Assembly (NCBI GenBank): GCA_032622095.1
Contig: CP136067.1
Location: 40,715,549-40,779,548 of the forward strand
DNA from: Siphonodentalium dalli
Taxonomy: Eukaryota; Mollusca; Scaphopoda; Gadilida; Siphonodentaliidae
DNA length: 64,000 nucleotides
Direction: 5' to 3'
The notes under the pieces were generated by a model. It was not told the DNA's origin. It was given only the letters and a program-made list of their open reading frames with translations, and searched no databases. Both the position numbers and the translations under genes were made by a program. This document shows positions 10,860 to 22,829 of this stretch, in pieces (position 1 is the first letter of the stretch; every line of letters starts with the position of its first letter).

Positions 10860-11785
10860 AAACGGGAAGCATGGATGACAACCGGATTAATAAGACCTCC
10901 CTTAAGAAACAAGAACTATATACCCATAAATTAAGCTCACCCTCCTCCATCCATACGAATTCCTTCCTCAAGTATCGACAACTATATAACAAACTTATCC
11001 GAAAAAGTAAAAGCATGTATTACTGTGAGATATTAGAAAAGAATAAGTATAGTTTAAAGGAAACATGGAAGATCCTCAAAGGTGCAATACAATGAGACTA
11101 AAATACGGGTGGCTACCCAAATGTTCTACACGATAACAACTTACAGTTTACAAATCCTGACACTGTTCTCTAAAATAGGTCACAAGACCACAGAACTTAT
11201 TGAAAATAACACACTTCCTCGATTATTGAACTTGCTAATCAATGAATGGGAACACTAGCAGTGACTCCAATGGAATATATATAAACACTGAAGGAAACCA
11301 TATTTTATGTAGCATCAGCATCAAAGCATATACTCAACTTGTCATTTATTTCGAACAAGGTCATGTTCCAACAATATGAGAATAACTATAGTTATACCGA
11401 AACATAATTACAAGGGGTATGTTAATAGTTATCGTCCAATAAGCATTCGTCCCCATGTATTAAACCACTCGGAAAACAAATGCAAAAAACGTTTATTTGA
11501 TTTTCTTTATGAATCGGTCATCTTATCAATACGGATTTCGCCCTGACCATTAACTTTTATCCCATTATTCATATATTGGAACATGTTGTGGACAATTACG
11601 ACAAGCCCACGAAAGATTCCACCTTAGCCCCATTTATTGATCTGTCCATAGCTTTTGACACAATAAACCACAACATCGTACTTTAAAAATGGAACAGTAT
11701 GGTATTAGAGGCAATGCAAACAAATGGTATCGAAGCTATCTTAATGAGTGACGACAATACGTAGAATTCAATGGAAGAAGTCAAA
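10860..11785 (+). pseudogene. Decayed non-LTR retrotransposon (endonuclease end to reverse transcriptase)
   Basis: Several frames give LINE protein in the right order. 10866-10930 reads EAWMTTGLIR, like the end of the endonuclease region. 10871-11095 has FLKYRQLYNKLIRKSKSMYY and TWKILKG, the linker before the polymerase. 11415-11445 reads SYRPISI, 11524-11550 YQYGFRPDH, 11628-11672 FIDLSIAFDTINHN, and 11702-11780 GIRGNANKWYRSYLNE then RQYVEFNGRSQIS. These match the fingers and the first catalytic motif of Jockey/CR1-like LINE reverse transcriptases. Frameshifts and stops break the frame many times, and the catalytic YADD segment is absent because the element ends at a Helitron-like sequence. 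It is non-functional. Confidence 0.8.
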
Positions 11786-12009
11786 TATCCTTACGCGCAT
11801 GCTCAGACCAGATCTCGGAAACGGGTTGAGCTATAGACTTGAAATTTGCTATGTGAATGTATCTTGCCCCGTATACGAATTTTATCGGGTCGCCGATCCG
11901 TGCGACACCAGCTTCGCGCATGCGCAGACCAGATCTCGGAAACGGGTGGAGATATCGACTTGAAATTTGGTTTTTGAATAGCCCGGACAACGTCGGGCTC
12001 ATCGGCTAG
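11786..12009 (+). mobile_element. Helitron-like 3' terminal fragment
   Basis: The sequence ends with a GC hairpin (AGCCCG..CGGGCT, 11980-11999), six bases, then CTAG at 12006-12009 followed by T. This is the known Helitron 3' layout: hairpin, short spacer, CTRR, insertion before T. The body carries two copies of GCGCATGCTCAGACCAGATC / GCGCATGCGCAGACCAGATC about 135 bp apart. Related sequence on the opposite strand occurs at 32871-33000 and 33310-33640. Its left edge abuts the LINE, so it is either 5'-truncated or inserted into it. Confidence 0.55.
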
Positions 12010-12320
12010 TCAGATATAAGAATAAAACATATAATTTTGTATTATTTATCATTATTACTTCTTATTGGATGGTAATGGGCCAGTATTATAAATTGCAAAA
12101 CAGAGTGGACATTACCTTTAAAACCATGTTGTCACATGTACTAGTTCACGGCATGTAACAGAGCTAAAATGGTTTTAAACAGTAATAAGTAATAACATTG
12201 GATTAACAAATTCAATCTGTAAACTGTGAATTCCAGGAATAGGACTCGTAGAATGGGAATTCCCAAATGTCTTAAGTGCAACTATGGGAGAAATATTCAC
12301 CAATCTGCAGCAATCTGCAG
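12010..12320. other. Unassigned
   Basis: Only a short direct repeat (CAATCTGCAG twice, 12301-12320) was noticed. Confidence 0.4.
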
Positions 12321-12327
12321 ATTTATT

Positions 12328-12356
12328 GTCCCCCGAAAAATATATTTTCGGGGGAC
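12328..12356. repeat. Perfect hairpin GTCCCCCGAAAA / TTTTCGGGGGAC
   Basis: Twelve-base arms enclose ATATA and are followed by CTATGGAAACGGGCTCCG and a CGTCCGTCCG run. The combination looks like the end of a repeat family, with 12357-13560 as its degenerate body. Confidence 0.7.
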
Positions 12357-12841
12357 TATGGAAACGGGCTCCGTTCGTCCGTCCGCTCTGAAAATTGACA
12401 TTTATGGGCTTAAATATTGGTATGTCTATGCATATGGGCTTATAATTATTGACAGGTTAAGCCCATAAGAGGTTAGGAAGTATGCCAAAAAATGATCTAT
12501 GTGGGCTTATCTTCTAAAACAAACTCACAAAAAAAATCATAATATACGGATATCCAGAAGGTCCTTCGCTATGGACACACAAGTTGCTAACATTTAGGGT
12601 TTATGAGCTCAACAAGTCCAGACACTTGAGAGGTTAGTCTAAAAATAGAAACGTCCATCAATTGTGGGGTATCAACTTGTCCATGAGTTTAATGAGGTTC
12701 CATAGGGTAGTGAATATCTCTAGAGTATTACAAGGTTACAATAGTTCTAGAGATTTGTATTCAACACTATCTTCCCGTGGTTTACATGTTAATTGGAAGC
12801 TAGAAATAGTTTATGCAATTTCTTACACATTAGCTCTTGTT

Positions 12842-13275
12842 CGACTTAGAATTTGACCGTCTGTTAACATTTTTGGTTTCCGACCGATAACTCCAGTTTG
12901 GATTATTTGATCTGAACCAAAGTTGGTATGTGTCTTTCACCCAGCAAAACACAGGTCAAGTTCGAATTCGGGTTCCGCCCGCCAATTTCCACCACAGTTA
13001 TGTCCCTTTTTTACTTAGAATTTTTGCCAATTTGAGGTTTCCGGATGATAACTTTAGTCCGACTTAGAATTTGACCGTCTGTTAACATTTTTGGTTTCCG
13101 ACCGATAACTCCAGTTTGGATAATTTGATCTGAACCAAAGTTGGTATGTGTCTTTCTCTCAGCAAAACACAGGTCAAGTTCGAATTCGGGTTCCGCCCGC
13201 CAATTTTCACCAGAGTTATGTCCCTTTTTGACTTAGAATTATTTCCAATTTGAGGTTTCCGGATGATAACTTTAG
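12842..13275. repeat. 218-bp tandem duplication, two copies
   Basis: CGACTTAGAATTTGACCGTC at 12842 recurs at 13060 (218 bp), and the copies are almost identical through GATAACTTTAGT. Within the unit the phrases GGTTTCCGACCGATAACT and GGTTTCCGGATGATAACTTT are themselves related, suggesting an older ~110-160-bp repeat. Degenerate relatives continue to about 13560. Confidence 0.85.
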
Positions 13276-13559
13276 TAAATGTGTACTGAATGAAATTAAA
13301 TTTGGAATGTAGGTTTACTAGCACTAAAGACAGGTTTTTATGCGCAAACAACGGTCGTATCAAGCCGACACTTAGAGGCGGACATGAGGTCTACCGACCT
13401 TTTATTCAACATAGAATCGTACATCATGGGACGCATCTTTTGTCCGAGCTTGTATTCCATCATTTTCCAGTTAATTTGGCAGAGTTATTGCCATTTTCGA
13501 CATAGAAATGTTTCATGTTTTTTATTTTAGAGTTATTGACCCTTTCTCGACTCATTCAA

Positions 13560-14324
13560 GATGTGCAAATATTTTGTGAATATGCACTTTGTATCATATT
13601 GGTGTAATCAATTCCTCCTGCAGTTCGTAGTATTGGGATATGAAACCCATTAATCTTTCGTGCTTTTTTGACCATCTGCGTAGAAAGCTCAGCGATGGTT
13701 GTCGGAATAATCTATGATGAACTGATATAGGGAAACCCATTTTGTGTGAATAATACATCAACTATTTTCAGTACACGCTTTAACTTATCCCAAATTCACC
13801 CAATGTGTTGTTACGTTTCGGACATTTATTCACCGTATTAGCCACCACAGACTGTTTTAAATATAATTGAGTGAACATAATTACCAATGTTTACAGTACA
13901 ACACATTAAAAAACTGCATTTGAACATTCATTCACTGTTTACAATCAGAACCTCATTGGAATGGCAGGGTTATTTGCCGATGCCAATTATAAACAGATAA
14001 CACAAATATCTACACATTCCGATTGCCGTTCCAGTTTATCTGTTCATCACTAGAATAAACAGACCATTTTAACTTTCAAAATTCATAATTCGGTTATACT
14101 GGTTGTAGTATAAATAAAGATAAGAAAAGTCTTCATAGAATGTTATCACCTCCTTTGTCCATTTCTCAATGACATGTTGATCCAACATACAAGTGTACGT
14201 GGGAAATAAGTAGAAATTTTAGAATATTCTGAGCCTTGCTTTAATCTCGAGTTGTTTGTGTTTAATGTTGGAAAATACTTATTTGCTAGTAGTTTGATGT
14301 ATTAACATCAGCTTTACTATGACA
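13560..14324. other. Unassigned AT-rich sequence
   Basis: No exon, RNA gene or clear repeat was recognised. Confidence 0.4.
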
Positions 14325-16530
14325 TTGGTAGTCTGGTCGATAAAATGTTTGACCTAGAATAAATTTGGACTAAGTTGGTTTTTATTCCATTTTGAAGAGG
14401 AATATATCCTCTACAACATATCCAAAATCCGCTAAAATCCGCTTTGAGCAAACGTTTTCACAGAGATTTTTAAAAATGCTCATGTTCGACCTTGTGAAGT
14501 ACGTTTTTCTACAATACCCCACCAGAACGCATTAATCCTCCATCCGATAAATACCAGTTTGTGTGAAATTAGAGTATAGGGGCGAATAGAGTGACAAGGA
14601 CAGAAAATAATGAGATCGCGGCGATGAAATGGCTGTCAAAATGGCCGCAACTCCAATCCATGCTACGACGAAAGTAACATATTGGATAACCACCTATAAG
14701 CGAAAATACACATTGGTAATTTACAAGTATGCTGTTATATATCTTTATTAAAAGGTACACATATAATTAAAACAGATCTATCTGAATGATTTATCGATCA
14801 CTGCAATGCACGTTAACCCAATAATTTAGTTTCGGATTTTCTGCTTAGAATGCATCCAACATTCGGGCCAAAAACAGTTATTTCGGGCGTGCAACACGAA
14901 GTAATATTTCGTCACACAGTGAGTGGTAGTTTCATTTGGATGATGATTAATTATTGAATGTAACGCAGAAACTGAAGTGCACACCCTTGCTGTGTAAATA
15001 CTAGTTATATTTTCCTGAATTTTCAACACTCTCCGTGATAATAAACCATGCACGTATGTCGTAATGCTGATTTTACTGCAAAGAAACACTCATCTCTTCA
15101 AAAGAATAGTACGCTATCTCACTAGATCGAAGAGACTGTGCATCGTACATTTTATTTAATACTAATTTTCATGCTGCTTCCAAACCGGTTTCTTAGTAGA
15201 CAATTTTGTTCAAATTACTTCAATGGGCACTTTACAACGGGAATATGTACCACGCAATGCACACTATTAGTTTTCAGCATCTTGTTGTTTGAAGTTATAT
15301 TACCATTGCCACCCACATACTTGCGCTTAATATCAGGTCATCAGCGTTGAAAGTTATTAGTTCTGCGTTTACCATACACTCAATGTTGCCCTTTATGGTT
15401 TTGTATGCAGCAGATATGTGTAACATTAGGGATAATGGGTAAACGCGGCGTTACAGTTGCAGAAAAGGTAGTACGTTTCGTGTATATGTGACATTAGTGC
15501 ATTTAAGCACATGTAATTTCCAGGTATAAAGACAGTTTCTGCCACAAAGTATGTAAGCAAATTTGGTTATGTTGAGAATTTATTGAAGATAGTCTATTGT
15601 ACTCCTTTGTATTTTGATAAATTGCGTTCATGGTATACCACCATGTATTTGTGTAATAAAAGCAAAATATTCGTGTTTAATCACTTGACTGGAGGCAACT
15701 ATGACTATTATTTTAAGACACAGACAATAGGATCTACACGTTTTACCTCGTACCATATAAATAGCTTTCATACTGTTCTATAGTAGTGAATTTTGACAGA
15801 TTTGGTGTTGTAGATTTAAAAATAAATTATTATCGATCACATTCGTGAGACTGTTTTTATTACATACATGTCTGCTTCTAGAAAAGGACACATAATCAAT
15901 ACATCCCTTTTAAATCACATTTAACTGTTTAATTACACATGTATTACACGATTAAAGATAAGCAGTACAGATAAAACTGCGTTATTCTTCGGTTTATTGG
16001 TACCCAAAAAGTCCATATTTAATCGTTGTATGAGACCTGGCTTTCGTTTGCTCTCTCGCGAGATACATTAGAGAGAATTCTTACATCTATTATTAAAAGC
16101 TCCGCTTATACTCTGAAATCATTCTTCCTCATATAATTCGAGGGCTTGTTCGTTCTTGTATGACTAGCTATCCAATTTCCACAAATTGTAAATTTTATTC
16201 GATTTTGTCCATTTTGGCGGCCATTTTGGGACAGACAATCTACCGATATGGTTCACGACTAAGTATTGTTTGTGTGTATTTTATTTTATTACTAATTTGG
16301 TATTAGTTTGCGCACCTACCACCGAAATTCAGAATTGTTCGATACCAAATGCCATCATGGACGCCATCTTGGATTACAGAAAATGCTCAAAGCGGATTTT
16401 AGCAGATTTTGGATATGTTATAGAGGATAAATTCCTCTTAAAAATGGAATAGAAACGAACTTAGTCCAAATTTATTCTAGGTTGACCCTAAAATTTTAGT
16501 TTATCGACCAGACTATGGTAACTCTAACAC
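14325..16530. repeat. Inverted repeat pair (~130-bp arms, ~1.9-kb interior)
   Basis: 14325-14452 (GGTCGATAAAATGTTTGACC..ATATCCAAAATCCGC..GCTTTGAGCA) is the reverse complement, at roughly 80-85%, of 16380-16530 (TGCTCAAAGCGGATTTTAGC..TATTCTAGG..TTTATCGACC). The interior holds only short open frames and no transposase. This may be an old non-autonomous element with inverted ends, or two copies of a dispersed repeat in opposite orientation. Confidence 0.6.
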
Positions 16531-16662
16531 ACCAGTGTTTTCTCTAGCCTTCAGAAATGAAAGTCCTTACTTTTAACACTTTGTCGATTTTGAATGAAGA
16601 ATATTGTTCTCTGTGCTGTTTATGAAGTTCTCTTAATAACTCTTAATCATTCTATATTGCAG

Positions 16663-16803
16663 CGGACCAGAACCGGCGTTGGTACCAGCATAGCTGATAT
16701 TACAGATAAAGAGAAAAAAGAACAGTTGTCAAGCAAAGCTCATGAGAAAGGATGGCTATTGCTTATTTGCATGATAATTTCTACACATCGAATCAATCAT
16801 TAA
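16663..16803 (+). other. Candidate terminal exon, unrecognised
   Basis: A pyrimidine-rich tract and TATATTGCAG end at 16662, a plausible acceptor. The following frame reads RTRTGVGTSIADITDKEKKE and continues to a TAA at 16801-16803. The charged, non-repetitive start looks exon-like, but the end is hydrophobic and no partner exon was identified. AATAAA-like signals follow near 16970-16985. Confidence 0.18.
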
Positions 16804-17567
16804 TCTTTCAGAACCAAAAAAATTGTAATTGTATGCGTGCATTTGGGAAAAATCTTATGAGAAAACAAATGACAATTTTCCTTGAAGTTCGTATGCACCC
16901 CTGTTAACTTGTTTGGGCAATAGAGGCCCATTAGGCAATAGAAGCGCTCAGAGTCCGAATAACAAACAAAAAAATAAAACAATAAAAGTAAGGCCAAAAA
17001 AAAGAAGGTTTTGGTTCTCAGGCCCCGCCACATTGAATAAAAAGGGCCGCATTAGGCCTTTTTATTGCAATGCCTGATGTTATGACAAAAAAACTTACGA
17101 ACAAAAAAATAAAAACAAAAATTATTTTATCAACGTGTCCATCGTAGATATGTGTTGAATATTAGTGCGCATTGAGCTCTAACATGTAATGTGTTATAAA
17201 GTGACTTGCATGCTTACACCATGAAGTAGAAGACTACAATTAAGAAAATGATTAGCTGATCCTCATGCTCTTCTTGCAATTAGTCATTGTGAACAACTTA
17301 CACTAATCATAACTGTATACAATTGAAAGGCACAGGACTAAATTCAGGATCACATATTAGAATGGGGAGGTATCAGTTTTTAGACAACAATAACAGTAGT
17401 TAATGTCAGGGGCATTATATAATGTTAGGTAATCCCAGTCATACACTGGTAGTACAATGAAATTTGTATATAAGACTAAATGAGTTTATATGCATAACAG
17501 TTCCCTCTACATTTCTGGTTATTACTAGACAGAGGAAGGTATCTTTGTCCATGCTTACTATGCGCAG

Positions 17568-17600
<33 letters not shown>

Positions 17601-17653
17601 CCTCCCCCCTCATTGATTTGAAAAAAAGAGGCATATATATATCTTTAATTTAA
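16804..17653. other. Unassigned; includes A31 run and small hairpins
   Basis: AAAAAGGGCC..GGCCTTTTTA near 17039-17066 can form a hairpin. A 31-base A run (17568-17598) followed by CCCCTCCCCCC may be a retroposon tail. No gene was recognised. Confidence 0.4.
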
Positions 17654-19305
17654 AGATATGGGCGGCGTTGGTGGTGGGTATGCTGTTAAAATATTCACCT
17701 CTGTCAAAAACCCCCATAAACAGAAATAATAGTAAAATATAGACATACCTTGTTCTTATATCAATCATAAATATGGCATAAACAGTATGTTATTGTCAAA
17801 TGTTTGTTATGTAAACAAAAGCAAAAAACATTACGGAATCTGGCTTTTGTTTAGATCCGGATATGGTAAACATAAAGAGCGTTATTTTTTCATTTTTTCC
17901 TGATATGGAAATAATACAGAGCGTTTATATCATTTGTGTGTGATTAACCAATAGAATTGTGCTCTGTTATGTAAACAGAAGCAAAACTTCTGTAACACGA
18001 GCAGGCTCTTGTTTACGTACACCATCGTACGTCTTGATGACAATATACTATTTACGCGCTAATTATGTTTGGCATATGAACAAAATAATACATATTTTAG
18101 TATTCCTTCTGTTGGTGGCGATTTGAACAAATATGAATATTTCTGCAACGAATGCCGCCCGTGCCTTTAAACATATTGTATTGCAAACAATGTTTACATA
18201 CAATTGACAAAGAGTGCCCCAAATTTAGAATTAATTTCTCTTCCCTAAATCTTGATAAAACAAAATGTGGTAAAAATGGCCGAACTTGTCGCAACATAAT
18301 GACCTTTACCCTCTATGGAGTGAAACAAGATTTAACAACAAATATTTGTCACAATATTTTTTATATTTTCTTGATCGACCTATATAAATTTCAGCTTAAC
18401 ATTTGATAAAAGCTCAAAGATGGCGACTTAAAGACGCCTAAATCTTAGTTTTGACCAAATTCCCAAATTAACCTCAGTATATGGAATATGGATTTATTAT
18501 CATAAATACCTACTCAATAACTAATTCTTCATTCCAAAATAAATAGAGCTAATAAATCTGAACCTTGAGGTGAGAGAACCTGAGTGAGGTACCGAATGTT
18601 ACATTAGGTGGCACTCAACAGTTTTTAAAGGGATGAGTGCAGAAATAATTCATCGAAAATTGTAATACGACCCTGCCTAAAGATGCATAAAAGCCTTGTC
18701 CTGATTGGTCAGTACCTCAAGTTACCATGGATATCTCGATACAGTTTTGTGGTGCAATTCTGCTTTATCAGATTGTATTGAGATTGCCGCACACGACTTT
18801 TCCCATACTTTTTTCTAACTTTGCGCACACGATGCACCAATGGAGTACACCGGTAACCAATTTTCTAGTGATTCATCATTTGAATGAAGCTATGAATGCA
18901 AATGTATATGGTCCAGATGATGTTATGCATGGTATTTTGTTATATGCTACGACCAAAGGAAGTTACTTAATAAGGCCATATAAAATTAATAGGTCATTTC
19001 TCATGAAATTTTTTATTCAAAGTGACGAGGGAGGCAGCTATTTGTATATACATGTATTATTTATTTGAAAATTATTTTGGGAGGAGGCAGATATTTATAT
19101 ATGAAATATTTATTCAAGTCTTGTATATGTGCAATTCCTAGTATCTGGTTCTATTACCCATCTGGTACCCTGATTAATCAAGGTTTTAGTCCTCAGTTCA
19201 GGTTTAGAAACCTCTGTTCTTGTTTTCCCTGCCCTACCTGTACTATACACAGTATTTAACTTTAAAGGAGGGTGTCAAGTGAATATTGAATGTGGGTTTT
19301 CATGC

Positions 19306-20267
19306 TAGTGCTGGGCGGTATACCGATTGTAATCGGTATGATTTTCAATACCGTTACCGTAATTTTTGTCCATAATCGGTAAACCTTGGAAGACGGTATT
19401 ATCGTGGTTACAGGTCATACCAGCCTGTTACCGGGTACATTGTGGTTTACCCTTATTGGAATACAAAGAAACTACTTGGTTCTCTTCACCATAGTTATCT
19501 TTCAGTTGAAAGAAACTGTTCATTCTTCACTTATGTCACTTCTTTCTTGATGCAATTTTCCAAAAAATGCATTCCATTGCTACCGGGGACAAAATCCAGC
19601 CCAATATTATATTACAAGTTATTATTGCATCATTCTGAGCTATTTTTCAACCACTGAATGCGTGGGACAGCTAATTATTTCCCTGGGTGTTATCGAGTGG
19701 GAATGATTGATCATGTTCATTTAAAACGTGGATTGTATGTATCATTTATAATAATTCAACCGGAAGTGAATAACAGTCTACAAGTTAAATACCTTGAAAG
19801 TAATAAACCTTATTTCTCGGCATTTAATCAAAACAATTATACATATTCACACCCGGCAGAACATTCCAATATCAACTTAACAGCACATGCTCTGTGCGAG
19901 TCAGCCGGCATTATTTCAAAGCTCTTGGAGGTATCCACTGAATGATGCTTCCATAACTCACAATTATTACCTGTATTTGAGATCAGCATACCTTGTCATG
20001 AATCCATGCATGATGCATGCAAACAAATGATACATTGCCACTGTTCGTTAATCCATATTTTTTTTAAACGGAGATTTGGATGTGTGTGTTTCCTCATTTA
20101 TTGTAAGCTATTCGATTTCCTCCAAAAAACAATTGACTTGTGTGCCAAACGATCGCTACTCAGCGGGGGTTTTAAGAGATTAGTTGAAATAATCGGTAAT
20201 ATCGTATACCACGGTATGGTTTTAAGATTACCGCGGTATTTTTATGCTTAAAAACCGCCCAGCACTA
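19306..20267. mobile_element. 962-bp hAT-like non-autonomous DNA transposon
   Basis: The left end TAGTGCTGGGCGGTATACC and right end ACCGCCCAGCACTA form short inverted repeats of the type seen in hAT elements. Subterminal TACCGTTACCG / ATACCACGGTAT and AATCGGTA motifs recur near both ends. The flanks TTTCATGC (19298-19305) and TTCCATGC (20268-20275) are an 8-bp target duplication with one mismatch, as expected for hAT. Two open frames (19442-19657 and 19658-19945) lie inside but show no transposase or BED-finger motifs. The element is nested within the 17654-22085 element and is therefore younger. Confidence 0.75.
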
Positions 20268-20275
20268 TTCCATGC

Positions 20276-21595
20276 ATATCAACAAAGTTAAATTGGCAAG
20301 TACCAGTGGTTATGGGTGTCACTGATATAATATTGAAAACAATCAATAGTGTACTATTTAATACATATGTGATGCTTTGTTGGCATATGTTTGTAGATTT
20401 ACCTATTTGTTGGGATTTTTCAGAAGTAGATAAATTGTTTTAACTCCAGAGAACAATTCTAAAAAACAAATTTATAGCAAGATTTAATAATTGACCTGAA
20501 CAAACCAACAGTCAAGTTCATGACTTACAATGATGTACCGATACCTACCTTAGCTGCCTCATTTGATCAGGATATTTGCAGGGAAATCCCCATTCAAAAT
20601 TGGTCACTTGACGGTGACTTCTCATAGATAGAATTTACATGGATTAGTATAAATAAAAAACAATCATTTGTCAAATTATGATTTATTTTCATACAAATAG
20701 GACATTGGTGTATCTCTTGGGCAGCAGTTGTAGTCCAAACACTTGCCACCGCGTTTGAAGATTTTCAAAACATGAGATAGAGAATGATTGAGTCCAGAGA
20801 ATTTGAAATCGCCCAGTTTTTTATGCTCTCAAGTTTTTAAGAATTTGGTTCCTCTGACATGAACTAATTTGCTATTTTGTTGGACTGTGTTATGGTCATC
20901 GACCGATATTGTGTTCATATCATAAAATATTTACATATCTCAACTAAAAAACACCCGCCATCGTGTCCCATGGCATCCATTTTGCGACAGAACGTTTGCC
21001 CAAATTATCTGCCTTCAGTCCCGCAAATACCAGAATGTATTGGCCGGTCTAACTGGATAGATTTGCACATTGTTTGTGAGAACTTTTTAGGTTCAGTCTT
21101 GCTTCCAATGAATCAGGGAATGGGTGGTATTTATATATTGATTAATTCATTTATAGAAGGTCATATATATGTTCGAGGCGAACAAAATTTGGTGAAGCGG
21201 CAATCCCTGAGAAACAAACTATTTTGTGTATTCAATAATAAAATAAATAAATAAAATAAAAAATAATAAAACTAAGTGTATTCAATAATAAAACAAATCT
21301 AATTGTCCACCCTCCGCATTTGTCTCAGTCGCCATTTTTCTTTGGTATTTCGGAATCAAATTAAAAACATTGAGATGATAATCCAAACTAACACTCCCAA
21401 ATTAATACTATTTCTTTGGCTTCGGGGGTAAAACAATATTTGATTCGAGTCGAGGAAGAAATATGGTTGTTGTTGGCACTTAATGAATATGGGGACCGTC
21501 TTATCAGATTGAGTACCTTTAAAGCCTGTGAGTTTATTCAGCTCCCAACCCAAGTGGGTGAATAAGATGAAAGTATAGTAACTATATCATATCAT
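20276..21595. other. Interior of TTAA element, unassigned
   Basis: A 125-codon frame (20877-21254) matches no family known to me. AATAA-rich simple sequence at 21233-21270 follows ATTCAATAATAAAATAAATA and could be a retroposon tail. 21395-21497 resembles segments near 2885 and 3205. Confidence 0.4.
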
Positions 21596-22384
21596 GTTTG
21601 TTCAAATCGCAATCAACAGAAGTAATATTACAATATATATAATTTTTTTCATATGCCAAACATAATCAGCGAGTAAATAGTATATTGTCGTCAAGACGAA
21701 CGGTGGTGTAGGTAAACAAAAGCTTGCTCATGTTATGGAAGTTGTGCTTCTGTTTACATAACACAGCGCAATTAAATTGGTTAATCACACACAAATGATA
21801 TAAACGCTCTTTATTATTTCCATATCAGAAAAACAGTAGCAAATGTTTACCACATCTTTATGTTTACCATATCCGAATCTAAACAAAAGCCAGGTAACAT
21901 AATTTGTTTTGCTTTTGTTTACATAACAAAGGGACAAAATTGACAATAGTATACTGTTTATGCCATATTTCTGATTGGTATAAGAACAAAATCTGTCTAT
22001 ATTTTACTACTCTTTCTGCTTATGGCGCCTTTTGACGGAGGTGAGTATATCAACAGCATACCCACCGCCAACACCTACCATATCTTTAAGTCATTCTCGG
22101 AATTTCGCTAAACATCCAATAAATGGAACATTCCATCTAGTATTAATCCTGGCGTCACAGCTGCGTCATAGCTAAGGGTGTGACATTTGGAACCTGATGT
22201 ATGATACTACCAAACCAATTGCAACATGAAAGACACGGCTTACCCGCCCGTACGGAGTTGATTGACAGTTTTAAGGAAGTTAATTTGAGACAGTCATGTC
22301 AAAGCTTTATCTGGAAAAAATTGTCTTACCGCCATCACTTAAAAACAACATATCGACGTTTAATTTAAATACACTCACTGAGAA

Positions 22385-22685
22385 TAAAAGGTTGGTCAAT
22401 ATGACCAACTTAGGGTAGTCAACAGCTTGTCCTGGAGATGACTACCTTTTGTTAGTCAAAATGACTACCTGGAAAAGTTAGTCATCATGACTAGGTTAGT
22501 AGTAGTCAACATGACCAGCATATGCTTAGTCAACATGACTAATATTGATTCATATTGACTAATATTTCATTAGTCACAATGGCTACTATGATTTGAGTCA
22601 AAATGACCAGGATCGGGTCATAATGACTGATTATATTTGAGTCAAAATGACTAAAGTAATTCTAGTCAGCATGACTAGAACTGAG
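22385..22685. repeat. Array of TAGTCA-NN-ATGACTA short palindromes
   Basis: About 20 half-sites (TAGTCA or TGACTA/TGACCA) occur in 300 bp. Many are paired as GGTCAATATGACC, TAGTCAAAATGACTA, TAGTCATCATGACTA, TAGTCAACATGACTAA and TAGTCAGCATGACTAG, with two to four bases between halves. The spacing is irregular, so this is a cluster of a palindromic word rather than a simple tandem repeat. Confidence 0.8.
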
Positions 22686-22829
22686 ACAGGATATCCCCGG
22701 AATGTTCTCTGCACGTGGAGTAAAATGTATCTGAATGTCTAAAATAATGGGCCGTAATTCTTTGTGTGTACTAATATTAAAAAAACTAATTTGAGATAAA
22801 TTGCAAACTTCTATACAATAAATATATGC

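Larger units (their letters stand above)
17654..22085. mobile_element. 4.4-kb element with ~480-bp inverted repeats and TTAA flanks
   Basis: The left arm 17654-18133 starts AGATATGGGCGGCGTTGG. The right arm 21596-22085 reads as its reverse complement, ending CCAACACCTACCATATCT. Arms agree along their length with small indels (shared landmarks TGGTAAACATAAAGAGCG, TTAACCAATAGAATTG, TTTGGCATATGAACAAAAT). Both outer edges abut TTAA (17650-17653 and 22086-22089), consistent with a TTAA target duplication as used by piggyBac and Kolobok families. No transposase was recognised inside. The interior includes an unrecognised 113-codon frame (18727-19068) and a nested hAT-like element, so this is a non-autonomous or gutted element. 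Confidence 0.65.
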
